From assembly GCA_019753155.1 (NCBI GenBank), contig JAIELG010000019.1, positions 16,877 through 80,876 on the forward strand: a stretch of 64,000 nt of DNA, written 5' to 3'. Shown one piece after another: positions 36,942-45,054 of the stretch. The position numbers were made by a program, and so were the translations under genes. The notes under the pieces are model-generated. The model saw nothing but the letters and a program-made list of their open reading frames with translations. It was not told the origin of the DNA and did not search any database. How positions within the stretch are numbered: the first letter of the stretch is position 1; each line of letters opens with the position of its first letter. Origin of the DNA: Burkholderiales bacterium. Lineage in GTDB: Bacteria; Pseudomonadota; Gammaproteobacteria; Burkholderiales; JABEVD01.

Positions 36942-38300
36942 TCAGCCGGTAATCAAACGGTGTAGATCATTGTAAATAGCCAGTGCCATCAGAGAAAAAA
37001 GCAGGAATGTTCCCACCTGCTGACCGATTTCGAAAGCCTTGTCGGGGAGCGGCCTGCCTCTGACAATTTCGGCCATATAATACATCAAATGCCCCCCATC
37101 CAACACGGGAACGGGCAACAAATTGAGCACGCCAAGACTGATGCTGATGAGCGCCAGGAAGCTCAGATAAGCCACAGGACCGATCTTTGCCGACTGTCCC
37201 GCATAGTCTGCAATCGTGATCGGCCCGCCTATGTTTTTCATGGAAATTTGCCCAAGCAGCATTTCCCCGAGCATCTTCAGGGTAAAGCTCGATGTTTCCC
37301 AGGTTTTATCGAAAGCGCGAATAAAAGCGGTTCCGGGGGAGTAACGGACTTCCGTAAACAATTTGTCCATCGCATCCTGATCGATTTTTGCTGCAATGCC
37401 TACTCTTCCGATGCTTTCGCCATGCTCGGTCGAGAGTTCGGGAGTGACCTCGAAATTGAGCGTCACCCCATTTCTATCCACATTCATCCTGATCGGCTTT
37501 GCGCCATTGTTGCGGATAAACGATGCAGCTTCAGACCAGGTTTTCACCGTCTTGCCGTCAAGGGCCACGATCCTGTCGCCGGCGTGAAGTCCGATGCGGC
37601 TTGCCGGTCCGCCCTGAACGACTTCCCCGATTATGGAAGGGATGTCGGGATGCACCCTATCGAATCCCATGTCGGCAAGAAAATCCTTGCTGTCGATATC
37701 CACATGGCTCAAATCGAGCCTGTGCGTAATGGAATGTCCACCCTGATCCCGGGCCGACACGTCGATTTCGGCTTTTTTCACAGCCTGCTGAATCAGTATC
37801 CAGCGCGCATCGTCCCAGGTCTTGACGACCTGATGCTCGACTTCCAGAAGTTCATCCCCTTCCCTGAACCCCGCGTAGGCCACAGGCGTGCCTGATTTGA
37901 CCGGCCCCAGAACAGGCTTCATTCCGGGTATCCCGTGCATGAAGAGTACCCAGTAGAGAAAAACAGCCAGCAGGAGATTCGAGAAGGGGCCGGCCAGAAC
38001 GATGGCGCCGCGCTTGTAAACCGACTGCCGGTTGAACGCCCTGTGCGCTTCGCTCGCGGCCACATCCCCTTCACGCTCGTCCAGCATCTTGACATAACCG
38101 CCCAGAGGAAAGGCAGCGATCGACCATTCGGTACGATCCGCTCCGATTCTCCTGGACACGAGCGACTTGCCGAAACCGACCGAGAATCGCAGCACCTTGA
38201 CTCCGCAGGCTCTGGCAACGGCATAATGCCCAAGTTCATGGACAACGATGAGAATGCCGAGCGCAAGGGCAAAAGCGGCCAGGGTAAGGAGGATGTTCAT
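36942..38300 (-). CDS. rseP: site-2 zinc metalloprotease RseP
   Basis: A 452-residue intramembrane protease. Zinc motif HELGH is at 21-25 within the first span; two PDZ domains occupy about 115-290 (GEVVQGGPASRIGLHAGDRIVALDG), and the LDG motif VPVLDGGHLMYY is near the third span. It cuts anti-sigma factors after a first site-1 cleavage and removes signal-peptide remnants. The start 38300 overlaps the dxr stop by four bases; the longer frame lies in dxr. Confidence 0.95.
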   Translation of the reverse strand: MNILLTLAAFALALGILIVVHELGHYAVARACGVKVLRFSVGFGKSLVSRRIGADRTEWSIAAFPLGGYVKMLDEREGDVAASEAHRAFNRQSVYKRGAIVLAGPFSNLLLAVFLYWVLFMHGIPGMKPVLGPVKSGTPVAYAGFREGDELLEVEHQVVKTWDDARWILIQQAVKKAEIDVSARDQGGHSITHRLDLSHVDIDSKDFLADMGFDRVHPDIPSIIGEVVQGGPASRIGLHAGDRIVALDGKTVKTWSEAASFIRNNGAKPIRMNVDRNGVTLNFEVTPELSTEHGESIGRVGIAAKIDQDAMDKLFTEVRYSPGTAFIRAFDKTWETSSFTLKMLGEMLLGQISMKNIGGPITIADYAGQSAKIGPVAYLSFLALISISLGVLNLLPVPVLDGGHLMYYMAEIVRGRPLPDKAFEIGQQVGTFLLFSLMALAIYNDLHRLITG

Positions 38301-39481
38301 GACATGCGGGAAAGTCGGTTTCTTGCGGCAATTCTTGCCATGCTGTCGATCTCCAGCGCTGCCTCGAGACTGTCCAGGGGCAATGTTCCCAGTTCGCTCA
38401 ATGTCTCGGCAATCATTTCCGGAATGGCCGTGAAACGCATGGCCTTGTCGAGGAAACACTGGACAGCGATTTCATTTGCCGCATTCAGAATGGTGGGGGC
38501 AGCCCCCCCCGCTTTCAAGGCTTCGAAGGCGAGTTTAAGGCAGGGAAAGCGCATAAAATCGGGTTCCTCGAAATTGAGTGTCGCAATCTTGAATAAATCG
38601 AGCGATTCGACTCCGGATGTTATCCTTTCCGGGAAACCAAGAGCATAAGCGATCGGTGTGCGCATGTCAGGGTTGCCCAATTGCGCAAGAATGGAACCAT
38701 CGGTATATTCGACCATGGAATGAATGATGCTTTCCGGGTGCACCACCACCTTGATCGCATCTGCATTCGCATTGAACAGCCAGTGCGCCTCGATCACTTC
38801 CAGTCCCTTGTTCATCATCGTTGCCGAATCGACGGAAATTTTTCTGCCCATCACCCAGTTCGGATGCCTGCACGCTTCTTCCGGCGTGACATGATCGAGC
38901 GCTTCCTTCGCGTGGCGCCGAAACGGCCCGCCGGAAGCGGTCAGCAGTATGCGCTTCACGCCGTCGCGCGCCATGTCGTGGCTGTAGTTCCGCGGCAAAA
39001 CCTGGAAAATGGCATTATGCTCGCTGTCTATGGGCAACAAGGTGGCGCCGTTCTCCTTGACGGCTTCCATGAAGAGCCGCCCTGCCATGACCAGGGTTTC
39101 CTTGTTGGCCAGCAATATCCTTTTCCCGCTCTTCGCCGCAGCAAGCGCAGGACGCATTCCAGCCGCCCCCACTATGGCAGCCATCACGATATCCACTTCA
39201 GGCAGGGACGCGATCTTTTCCAGGCAGCCCAGACCGCTTCCGACCTCCGTATTGATCCCGGCCCGATCTATCTTTTCCTGCAATGCCTGTGCGCTCGCCT
39301 CATCCAGCATGACGGCATATTTCGGCTTGTATTCGATGCACTGCTCGAACAGGATCTCATGACGGGTATTCGCGCTCAACGCAAAAACGGCGAATTTTTC
39401 CGGATGGCGGCCGACGACATCGAGGGTGCTCTTGCCTATGCTTCCGGTTGAACCCAATACGGTGATGGTTTGAATGGTCAT
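38297..39481 (-). CDS. dxr: 1-deoxy-D-xylulose 5-phosphate reductoisomerase
   Basis: A 394-residue NADPH enzyme, the committed step of the MEP isoprenoid pathway. Motifs: TVLGSTGSIGKSTLDVV (nucleotide site), ILLANKETLVMAG, LPIDSEHNAIFQ and LTASGGPFR, plus the metal site near MGRKISVDSATMMNKGLEVIEA. It lies between cdsA and rseP with four-base overlaps on both sides. Confidence 0.97.
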   Translation of the reverse strand: MTIQTITVLGSTGSIGKSTLDVVGRHPEKFAVFALSANTRHEILFEQCIEYKPKYAVMLDEASAQALQEKIDRAGINTEVGSGLGCLEKIASLPEVDIVMAAIVGAAGMRPALAAAKSGKRILLANKETLVMAGRLFMEAVKENGATLLPIDSEHNAIFQVLPRNYSHDMARDGVKRILLTASGGPFRRHAKEALDHVTPEEACRHPNWVMGRKISVDSATMMNKGLEVIEAHWLFNANADAIKVVVHPESIIHSMVEYTDGSILAQLGNPDMRTPIAYALGFPERITSGVESLDLFKIATLNFEEPDFMRFPCLKLAFEALKAGGAAPTILNAANEIAVQCFLDKAMRFTAIPEMIAETLSELGTLPLDSLEAALEIDSMARIAARNRLSRMS

Positions 39482-40290
39482 GGTATGAACTGTATGAGCA
39501 TCAGGCCCAGCGCGGCAAGCGGCAATGCGGCAGTCAGGCTGTCGATGCGATCGAGTATTCCGCCATGTCCGGGCAGGATGTTTCCACTGTCCTTGAGTCC
39601 TGCATTGCGTTTGACTGCGGATTCGAACAAGTCTCCGATGATGCTGAACCCCATGAGCACCAATGCGGACAGAATCAGCCAGAATGGAGCGATGCCCAGG
39701 GAGGCGGTATCGGCCAGAAAAATCAGGATACCGGCATAGATTGCCACTGCGGCCCCGGCTCCTGCAACACCTTCCCAGGATTTTCCGGGGCTGATCATCG
39801 GCGCGAGCTTATGCGCCCCGTATGTTCTTCCCGTGAAATAAGCGGCCGTATCGGCAATCCATACCACCGCCATGATCCCGAGAAGGAGTCCCGCCCCATG
39901 CAACCTCAGATCGATGAGCGCGAGCCATGTTGGAATCAGGATGACCCATCCAACCAGAACCATGATCACAGGGTTGCGGACATGCCATCCGAATGCAAGC
40001 CATGATGGTGCAAGCATGAGCCAGAAAAATGCCGAAGCACCGTAAAAATACAGGATGCGCGCAGCATCCATGTGAATCAGCCATAGAAAAAACAGGGACA
40101 AGATGAACGTCATGGGGGAATAAGCGTGGACAAGCGCTTTCGGGAAGCCGGCCAGCTTTCCCCATTCCCAACAGGCCACCATCGTCACGGCCAAAGTCAG
40201 ACCGGTCCACATCTCGTCCGAAAGAGTGAATAAGGCGCCGAGAAACAGCGGAATCAATACGATGGCTGTCAGTATCCTTGCTTTAAGCAT
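39478..40290 (-). CDS. cdsA: phosphatidate cytidylyltransferase
   Basis: A 270-residue polytopic enzyme making CDP-diacylglycerol. Start 40290 (MLKARILTAIVLIPLFLGAL) is chosen; the longer frame to 40440 runs into uppS. About seven spans; the signature lies near the C-terminus: KRNAGLKDSGNILPGHGGILDRIDS (split here by the two metal-binding acidic residues), and ISPGKSWEGVAGA precedes it. It is coupled to dxr and sits 2 bases after uppS. Confidence 0.95.
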   Translation of the reverse strand: MLKARILTAIVLIPLFLGALFTLSDEMWTGLTLAVTMVACWEWGKLAGFPKALVHAYSPMTFILSLFFLWLIHMDAARILYFYGASAFFWLMLAPSWLAFGWHVRNPVIMVLVGWVILIPTWLALIDLRLHGAGLLLGIMAVVWIADTAAYFTGRTYGAHKLAPMISPGKSWEGVAGAGAAVAIYAGILIFLADTASLGIAPFWLILSALVLMGFSIIGDLFESAVKRNAGLKDSGNILPGHGGILDRIDSLTAALPLAALGLMLIQFIP

Positions 40291-40292
40291 TG

Positions 40293-41048
40293 TCAAGGTT
40301 TCGCAAGCAATTGCTCGCTCGTTCGACCAAAGCGGCGCTCTCTCGATTGATAGGATTTGATCGCGAGATCCAGAGCGGCCGAATCGAAATCCGGCCATAA
40401 AGTGTCGGTAAAGTAAAGTTCGGAATAGGCGAGCTGCCACAAAAGAAAGTTGCTGATTCGCTTTTCCCCGCCGGTTCTTATGAAAAGATCGGGTTCCGGG
40501 GCATAATTCATCGAAAGATGGGGGGAGAGGTCACGCTCGTCGAATCCTTCGGCAAGCTCGGGATGAACTTGCAGCATGCTCCTGACGGCCTGCATGATAT
40601 CCCACCTGCCGCCGTAATTTGCCGCTATGGTGAATGTCAGCCCGGCATTGTTGCTCGTCAGCGCTTCGGCATCCTTGATCAGACGAACCAGTTTCGAATC
40701 GAAGGGAGACAGATCGCCGATCACCCTGAAGCGCAGATTGTCCTTCTGGATCTGTTCGATTTCACGCTCCAGCGCGCTGTAAAAAAGCGTCATCAGGAAC
40801 GACACTTCATCCTTAGGCCTGCGCCAATTCTCGCTGCTGAAAGCGAAAAAGGTCAGGTACTCGACGCCGATCCCGACGCAATGCCTCACCGTATTGCGCA
40901 CACTTTTGACGCCGCGCTGATGTCCTGCAATCCGCGGCAGGAATCGCTGCTTGGCCCATCGCCCGTTGCCATCCATGATGATCGCGATGTGCGTCGGGAC
41001 AGACTTTGCTACCGGGATTTCGCTGGTCGAACTTTGGAACTGAATCAT
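40293..41048 (-). CDS. uppS: undecaprenyl diphosphate synthase
   Basis: A 251-residue cis-prenyltransferase making the C55 carrier for peptidoglycan and O-antigen. Motifs: [16 protein letters not shown] (Asp of the metal site), [24 protein letters not shown] and the C-terminal [20 protein letters not shown]. It starts one base inside the frr stop. Confidence 0.96.
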   Translation of the reverse strand: MIQFQSSTSEIPVAKSVPTHIAIIMDGNGRWAKQRFLPRIAGHQRGVKSVRNTVRHCVGIGVEYLTFFAFSSENWRRPKDEVSFLMTLFYSALEREIEQIQKDNLRFRVIGDLSPFDSKLVRLIKDAEALTSNNAGLTFTIAANYGGRWDIMQAVRSMLQVHPELAEGFDERDLSPHLSMNYAPEPDLFIRTGGEKRISNFLLWQLAYSELYFTDTLWPDFDSAALDLAIKSYQSRERRFGRTSEQLLAKP

Positions 41049-41605
41049 CAGACTGCCAGGAGATCGGCTTCTTTGACCTGCAACGCCTTATCCACTTCTG
41101 CGATATAGCGATCGGTCAATTTTTGCACTTCATCCTGAGCGCGACGCTCGTCATCTTCCGAAATCGCCTTATCCTTGACGAGATCCTTGAGGGAAGAGTT
41201 GGCATCCCTGCGAATATTCCGTACCGACACTCGCGCATTCTCGGCTTCCCCCCTCACCACCTTGATGAGATCGCGTCGCCGCTCTTCGGTGAGCATGGGC
41301 ATGGGCACGCGCACAATATCCCCCATCGAGGAAGGATTGAGTCCCAGATCGGAATCCCGGATCGCCTTTTCGATCTGCGACAGCATTTTTTTCTCCCAGG
41401 GAGAAACGCTGATGGTCCGCGCATCCAGCAAACTCACGTTCGCAACCTGGGCGATCGGCGTGGGATTGCCGTAATAGTCCACCATGACATGATCGAGTAT
41501 GCCGACATGGGCCCGCCCTGTCCTGACTTTCGAAAAGTCCACTTTCAGGGATTCCAGCGCCTTGCCCATTCTTTGCTCGGCGGATTTCTTAACGTCATCC
41601 AACAT
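41048..41605 (-). CDS. frr: ribosome recycling factor
   Basis: A 185-residue RRF, exactly the usual length, with [32 protein letters not shown] and [18 protein letters not shown] 41605 is preferred over the in-frame TTG 41623, because the GAGGGAA ribosome site falls between them and the family begins at this Met. It works with EF-G to split post-termination ribosomes. It lies 27 bases after pyrH. Confidence 0.96.
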   Translation of the reverse strand: MLDDVKKSAEQRMGKALESLKVDFSKVRTGRAHVGILDHVMVDYYGNPTPIAQVANVSLLDARTISVSPWEKKMLSQIEKAIRDSDLGLNPSSMGDIVRVPMPMLTEERRRDLIKVVRGEAENARVSVRNIRRDANSSLKDLVKDKAISEDDERRAQDEVQKLTDRYIAEVDKALQVKEADLLAV

Positions 41606-41632
41606 CTTCGTGCTTTCCCTCAATGACTGAAA

Positions 41633-42349
41633 TCAACAGTATACCAGAGTACCTTCATCCTCCCCGAGCACCACCCGCTTCAGGGCGGAAGGTTTGAATA
41701 TGCTGAAAACATTCACATTCATGCTCTGGTCCCTGCATAATGCCAATGCCGTGGCATCCATGACTTTCAGATTCTTTACGATCGCTTCGTCGAAGCTCAC
41801 ACGCTGATAGCGCTTTGCCTCGGGATTGGTTTTCGGATCGTCGGTATACACGCCATCGACCTTTGTCGCCTTGAGGACGATATCGACATTCATTTCCATC
41901 CCGCGCAGCGCTGCAGCCGTATCGGTCGTGAAAAACGGATTGCCTGTCCCGGCGGCGAAAACCACGACTTTGCCTTCCTCGAGGTAGCGCATCGCCTTGC
42001 CGCGAATATAGGGTTCGACGACCTGTTCGATGTTGAGCGCGGACTGAACACGGCATTGCAGACCGATGCCGCGCATCGTATCCTGCAGCGCAAGCGCGTT
42101 CATGACGGTTGCCATCATCCCCATGTAATCGGCAGTCGCCCTGTCCATGCCTGCGGCGCCGAGCGCAACCCCCCTGAAGATATTACCGCCGCCGATCACG
42201 ATGGCAGTCTGGACGCCGAGTTGAACGACCTCATTGATTTCGGACACGATGCGGGCAATGGTCGGGCGATTGATGCCGTAACTATCATCCCCCATCAACG
42301 CTTCCCCGCTCAGTTTGAGCAGGATGCGTTTGTAGGCCGGCACACTCAA
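41633..42349 (-). CDS. pyrH: UMP kinase (TTG start)
   Basis: A 238-residue amino-acid-kinase-fold UMP kinase: [39 protein letters not shown] and [13 protein letters not shown]. The start is TTG at 42349, overlapping the tsf TGA, with GGGG five or six bases upstream; a GTG two codons later is the alternative. It phosphorylates UMP to UDP and is the classic neighbour of tsf and frr. Confidence 0.95.
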   Translation of the reverse strand: MSVPAYKRILLKLSGEALMGDDSYGINRPTIARIVSEINEVVQLGVQTAIVIGGGNIFRGVALGAAGMDRATADYMGMMATVMNALALQDTMRGIGLQCRVQSALNIEQVVEPYIRGKAMRYLEEGKVVVFAAGTGNPFFTTDTAAALRGMEMNVDIVLKATKVDGVYTDDPKTNPEAKRYQRVSFDEAIVKNLKVMDATALALCRDQSMNVNVFSIFKPSALKRVVLGEDEGTLVYC

Positions 42350-43227
42350 GATTGCCCCACCTGCGCCATAACCTCGGCGACGAAATCGGTCGACGGCCTT
42401 TCGATGCCCTCCCCCACCACAAACATCTGGAAGGCATTGACCTTCGCTTTCCTGATCTCAAGCAGTTTTTCCACGGTCTGATCCGGGTCCTTCACGAAAG
42501 GCTGGCCCAGCAATGTGATTTCCGCAAGGTATTTCGCCATCCTGCCATCGACCATTTTCTCGATGATATTGGCCGGCTTGCCGCTGTCCGCAGCCTGAGC
42601 CGTATAGATCTCGCGCTCTTTCGCAAGGAGTTCGGCCGGCACTTCATCCTTGGACACGCAAACCGGCTTGCTCGCAGCGATATGCATGGCAAGATCCTTG
42701 CCCAGGGTTTCATCGCCCCCGACATAGTCGATGAGCACCCCGATTTTCGCACCATGCAGGTAATATGCGAGCCGCCCTTCGGTCTGGAAGCGCATCATTC
42801 TGCGGATGCTGATGTTTTCCCCAAGCTTCATGACGAGCGCCTGGCGTATTTCCTCAACCGTTTTGCCGCCGTCCATCACCGCATCCGAAAGCGCAGCGAC
42901 ATCGCCGGGATTGGTTTGGCTCACGAACGCCGCCAGAGATTTCGAGAATTCGATGAAATCCTGGTTCTTTGCGACGAAATCCGTTTCACAATTGATTTCG
43001 ACCAGCGCGCCGACCTTGCCGTCCAGAGATACGAAAGCGCCTATCATGCCTTCCGCAGCGACCCTGCCCGCAGCCTTGCTTGCCTTCGCACCGCTTTTTA
43101 TCCGAAGCAGATCTTCCGCGGCTTTCAAGTCGCCTTCCGTTTCGCTCAACGCTTTCTTGCACTCCATCATGCCAAGACCGGTCAATTCGCGCAGTTCCTT
43201 GACCATGCCCGCGGTAATTTCCGCCAT
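42346..43227 (-). CDS. tsf: elongation factor Ts
   Basis: A 293-residue EF-Ts, nucleotide-exchange factor of EF-Tu. The N-terminal UBA-like part [20 protein letters not shown] is followed by the core TDFVAKN motif ([16 protein letters not shown]). The start 43227 is used because 13 upstream in-frame residues come from the intergenic hairpin. It is separated from rpsB by 54 bases containing a terminator-like hairpin; pyrH overlaps its stop. Confidence 0.96.
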   Translation of the reverse strand: MAEITAGMVKELRELTGLGMMECKKALSETEGDLKAAEDLLRIKSGAKASKAAGRVAAEGMIGAFVSLDGKVGALVEINCETDFVAKNQDFIEFSKSLAAFVSQTNPGDVAALSDAVMDGGKTVEEIRQALVMKLGENISIRRMMRFQTEGRLAYYLHGAKIGVLIDYVGGDETLGKDLAMHIAASKPVCVSKDEVPAELLAKEREIYTAQAADSGKPANIIEKMVDGRMAKYLAEITLLGQPFVKDPDQTVEKLLEIRKAKVNAFQMFVVGEGIERPSTDFVAEVMAQVGQS

Positions 43228-43251
43228 TTCCACCACTCCTTGAAAAGTTCT

Positions 43252-43276
43252 AAAAAAAGGGGCCATTGCCCCTTTT
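43252..43276 (-). terminator. terminator-like hairpin between rpsB and tsf
   Basis: Arms AAAAGGGGC (43255-43263) and GCCCCTTTT (43268-43276) with a four-base loop; on the minus strand the second arm continues into a T tract (43258-43252). It lies 5 bases after the rpsB stop and 24 before tsf, so it probably acts as an attenuator that lowers tsf-pyrH-frr expression relative to S2. Confidence 0.75.
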
Positions 43277-43281
43277 CCGGT

Positions 43282-44025
43282 TTACTCGGTTCCTGCTTCC
43301 GGGTCGCTGACTTCGACAAATTCGTCGCTGACCAGTTCCTTGATGACCTGGCTCCTGCCTTCCAGGATCGCATCGGCCACTCCGCTTGCATAAAGGCGTA
43401 TCGCGCGGCTGGAATCGTCGTTGCCCGGAATGACGTAAGCCACCCCATCTGGGGAATGATTGGTATCCACAACGCCGATCACCGGAATGCCGAGCTTGGC
43501 AGCTTCCACAATCGCACCTTTCTGGTAGCCGACGTCGATCACGAAGATCGCATCCGGCAGATTAGGCATGTCCTTGATGCCGCCGAGGCTTCTTTCCAGT
43601 TTCTCGAATTCGCGCTGCATTTCGAGTGCTTCCTTCTTGGAAAGCTTGTCCGCCGTGCCGTCCTGCATCATGGTTTGCATGTCATGCAGACGCTTGATGG
43701 ATTGCTTGACCGTCTTGAAATTGGTGAGCATTCCGCCGAGCCACCTGTGATCGACGTAAGGGCTGCCGCAGCGGGCAGCTTCCTCCTTGATGATCTCGCG
43801 GGCCTGGCGCTTGGTTCCGACGAACAGAATCGTTCCCTTGTTGCCCGCCAGTTGACGCACATACCTGATCGCGTCCTGGTACATGGCCAGCGTTTTCTCG
43901 AGATTGACGATATGAATCTTGTTGCGATGGCCGAAAATAAAAGGGGCCATCTTGGGATTCCAGTAACGGGTTTGATGCCCGAAATGGACCCCCGCCTCCA
44001 ACATTTGACGCATGGTAACCGACAT
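43282..44025 (-). CDS. rpsB: 30S ribosomal protein S2
   Basis: A 247-residue S2: [22 protein letters not shown] region, [29 protein letters not shown] and [23 protein letters not shown]. The ribosome site GGAG lies eight bases before the ATG. It is preceded by a structured leader of about 114 bases and a good promoter, and is first in the rpsB-tsf-pyrH-frr-uppS-cdsA-dxr-rseP-bamA string. Confidence 0.97.
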   Translation of the reverse strand: MSVTMRQMLEAGVHFGHQTRYWNPKMAPFIFGHRNKIHIVNLEKTLAMYQDAIRYVRQLAGNKGTILFVGTKRQAREIIKEEAARCGSPYVDHRWLGGMLTNFKTVKQSIKRLHDMQTMMQDGTADKLSKKEALEMQREFEKLERSLGGIKDMPNLPDAIFVIDVGYQKGAIVEAAKLGIPVIGVVDTNHSPDGVAYVIPGNDDSSRAIRLYASGVADAILEGRSQVIKELVSDEFVEVSDPEAGTE

Positions 44026-44139
44026 TGCAATGATCTCCGTTCAGGGTTATAACCGCCACTCGTCTCAATGACCCGGTAACCGGGCACCCAGTGCAGGACG
44101 AGTGTGTGAATTTCGGCCGCGCGCAAGCATTCGACCGAG
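44026..44139 (-). promoter_or_regulatory. structured 5' leader of rpsB (S2 autoregulation candidate)
   Basis: The minus-strand leader folds into an outer 8-base stem, CACTCGTC (44104-44097 read on the minus strand) with GACGAGTG (44064-44057), enclosing a tight hairpin CCCGG/CCGGG with a three-base loop (44072-44084). A palindrome GGTTATAACC follows just before the ribosome site. S2 is known to repress its own mRNA through such a leader in gammaproteobacteria; the match here is by structure and position only. Confidence 0.55.
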
Positions 44140-44145
44140 TCGCGA

Positions 44146-44175
44146 ATTGTAGCATTTTCCCGACCGACTTCTCAA
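44146..44175 (-). promoter_or_regulatory. sigma70 promoter of rpsB
   Basis: On the minus strand, TTGAGA (44175-44170), an 18-base spacer and TACAAT (44151-44146); each box matches five of six consensus bases. Predicted start of transcription is near 44139. Confidence 0.75.
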
Positions 44176-44262
44176 CAAAAACCGTTCTCGTGCGGATTGC
44201 CTTGGGAACGGCGATTCGATATGCTTGCGTGATCCAGAATAGCTGCTCAAGGGAAGTTTGTA

Positions 44263-45054
44263 ATGACGGTAAGCATCAAGCATCAAGATGAAATAGAGAA
44301 AATGCGCGTGGCGGGAAGACTGGCTGCGGAAGTCCTGGATCATGTCGAGCCTTTTGTCAAAGCCGGGGTCACGACGGGCGAACTGGATCGGATCTGCCAC
44401 GATTACATGGTGAACGTCCAGAATACGATCCCTGCGCCGTTGAATTACGCACCTCCCGGTCACCGGCCCTACCCGAAATCGATCTGCACCTCCATCAATC
44501 ATCAAATCTGCCACGGTGTGCCGGGAGAAAAAATACTCAAGAACGGCGATATCCTGAACATCGACATTACCGTCATCAAGGATGGTTACCATGGCGACAC
44601 GAGCCGCATGTTCTGCGTCGGGGACGTGGCGCCCCATGCCAGGCGCTTATGCGAAATCACTTACGCATGCATGTGGCGCGGCATCATGCAGGTCAAACCC
44701 GGAAACAGGCTGGGGGACATCGGTTCGGCCATCCAGAGGCATGCCGAGAGAAACGGGTACAGCGTGGTGCGGGAGTATTGCGGCCACGGCATAGGCATTA
44801 ATTTCCACGAAGAACCCCAGGTTCTGCATTACGGCAATCCCGGAACGGGACTCGCATTGCTGCCCGGCATGATCTTTACCATCGAACCCATGATCAATGC
44901 CGGGAAGGCAGCCATTCGCCAACTGGGCGACGGCTGGACAGTCGTCACGAAAGATCACAGCCTTTCTGCGCAATGGGAACACACCATACTCGTTACAGGG
45001 ACAGGGTATGAAGTGCTCACGCTATCGAATGGTTCCCCGCCCATCCCGGAATGA
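44263..45054 (+). CDS. map: methionine aminopeptidase, type I
   Basis: A 263-residue MetAP that removes the initiator Met. Metal ligands are in DILNIDITVIKDGYHGDTSRMF (two Asp), in GHGIGINFHEEPQVLHYG (His), and the Glu in FTIEPMIN and QWEHTILV. A ribosome site AGGGA lies eight bases before the ATG. It is divergent from rpsB, a conserved neighbour relation, and overlaps glnD by four bases (ATGA). Confidence 0.97.
   Translation: MTVSIKHQDEIEKMRVAGRLAAEVLDHVEPFVKAGVTTGELDRICHDYMVNVQNTIPAPLNYAPPGHRPYPKSICTSINHQICHGVPGEKILKNGDILNIDITVIKDGYHGDTSRMFCVGDVAPHARRLCEITYACMWRGIMQVKPGNRLGDIGSAIQRHAERNGYSVVREYCGHGIGINFHEEPQVLHYGNPGTGLALLPGMIFTIEPMINAGKAAIRQLGDGWTVVTKDHSLSAQWEHTILVTGTGYEVLTLSNGSPPIPE

Noticed and set aside
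42352..44052. 566-residue plus-strand frame opposite tsf and rpsB
   Set aside because: It is antisense to two certain ribosomal/translation genes, has no recognisable motifs and arises from their codon bias.
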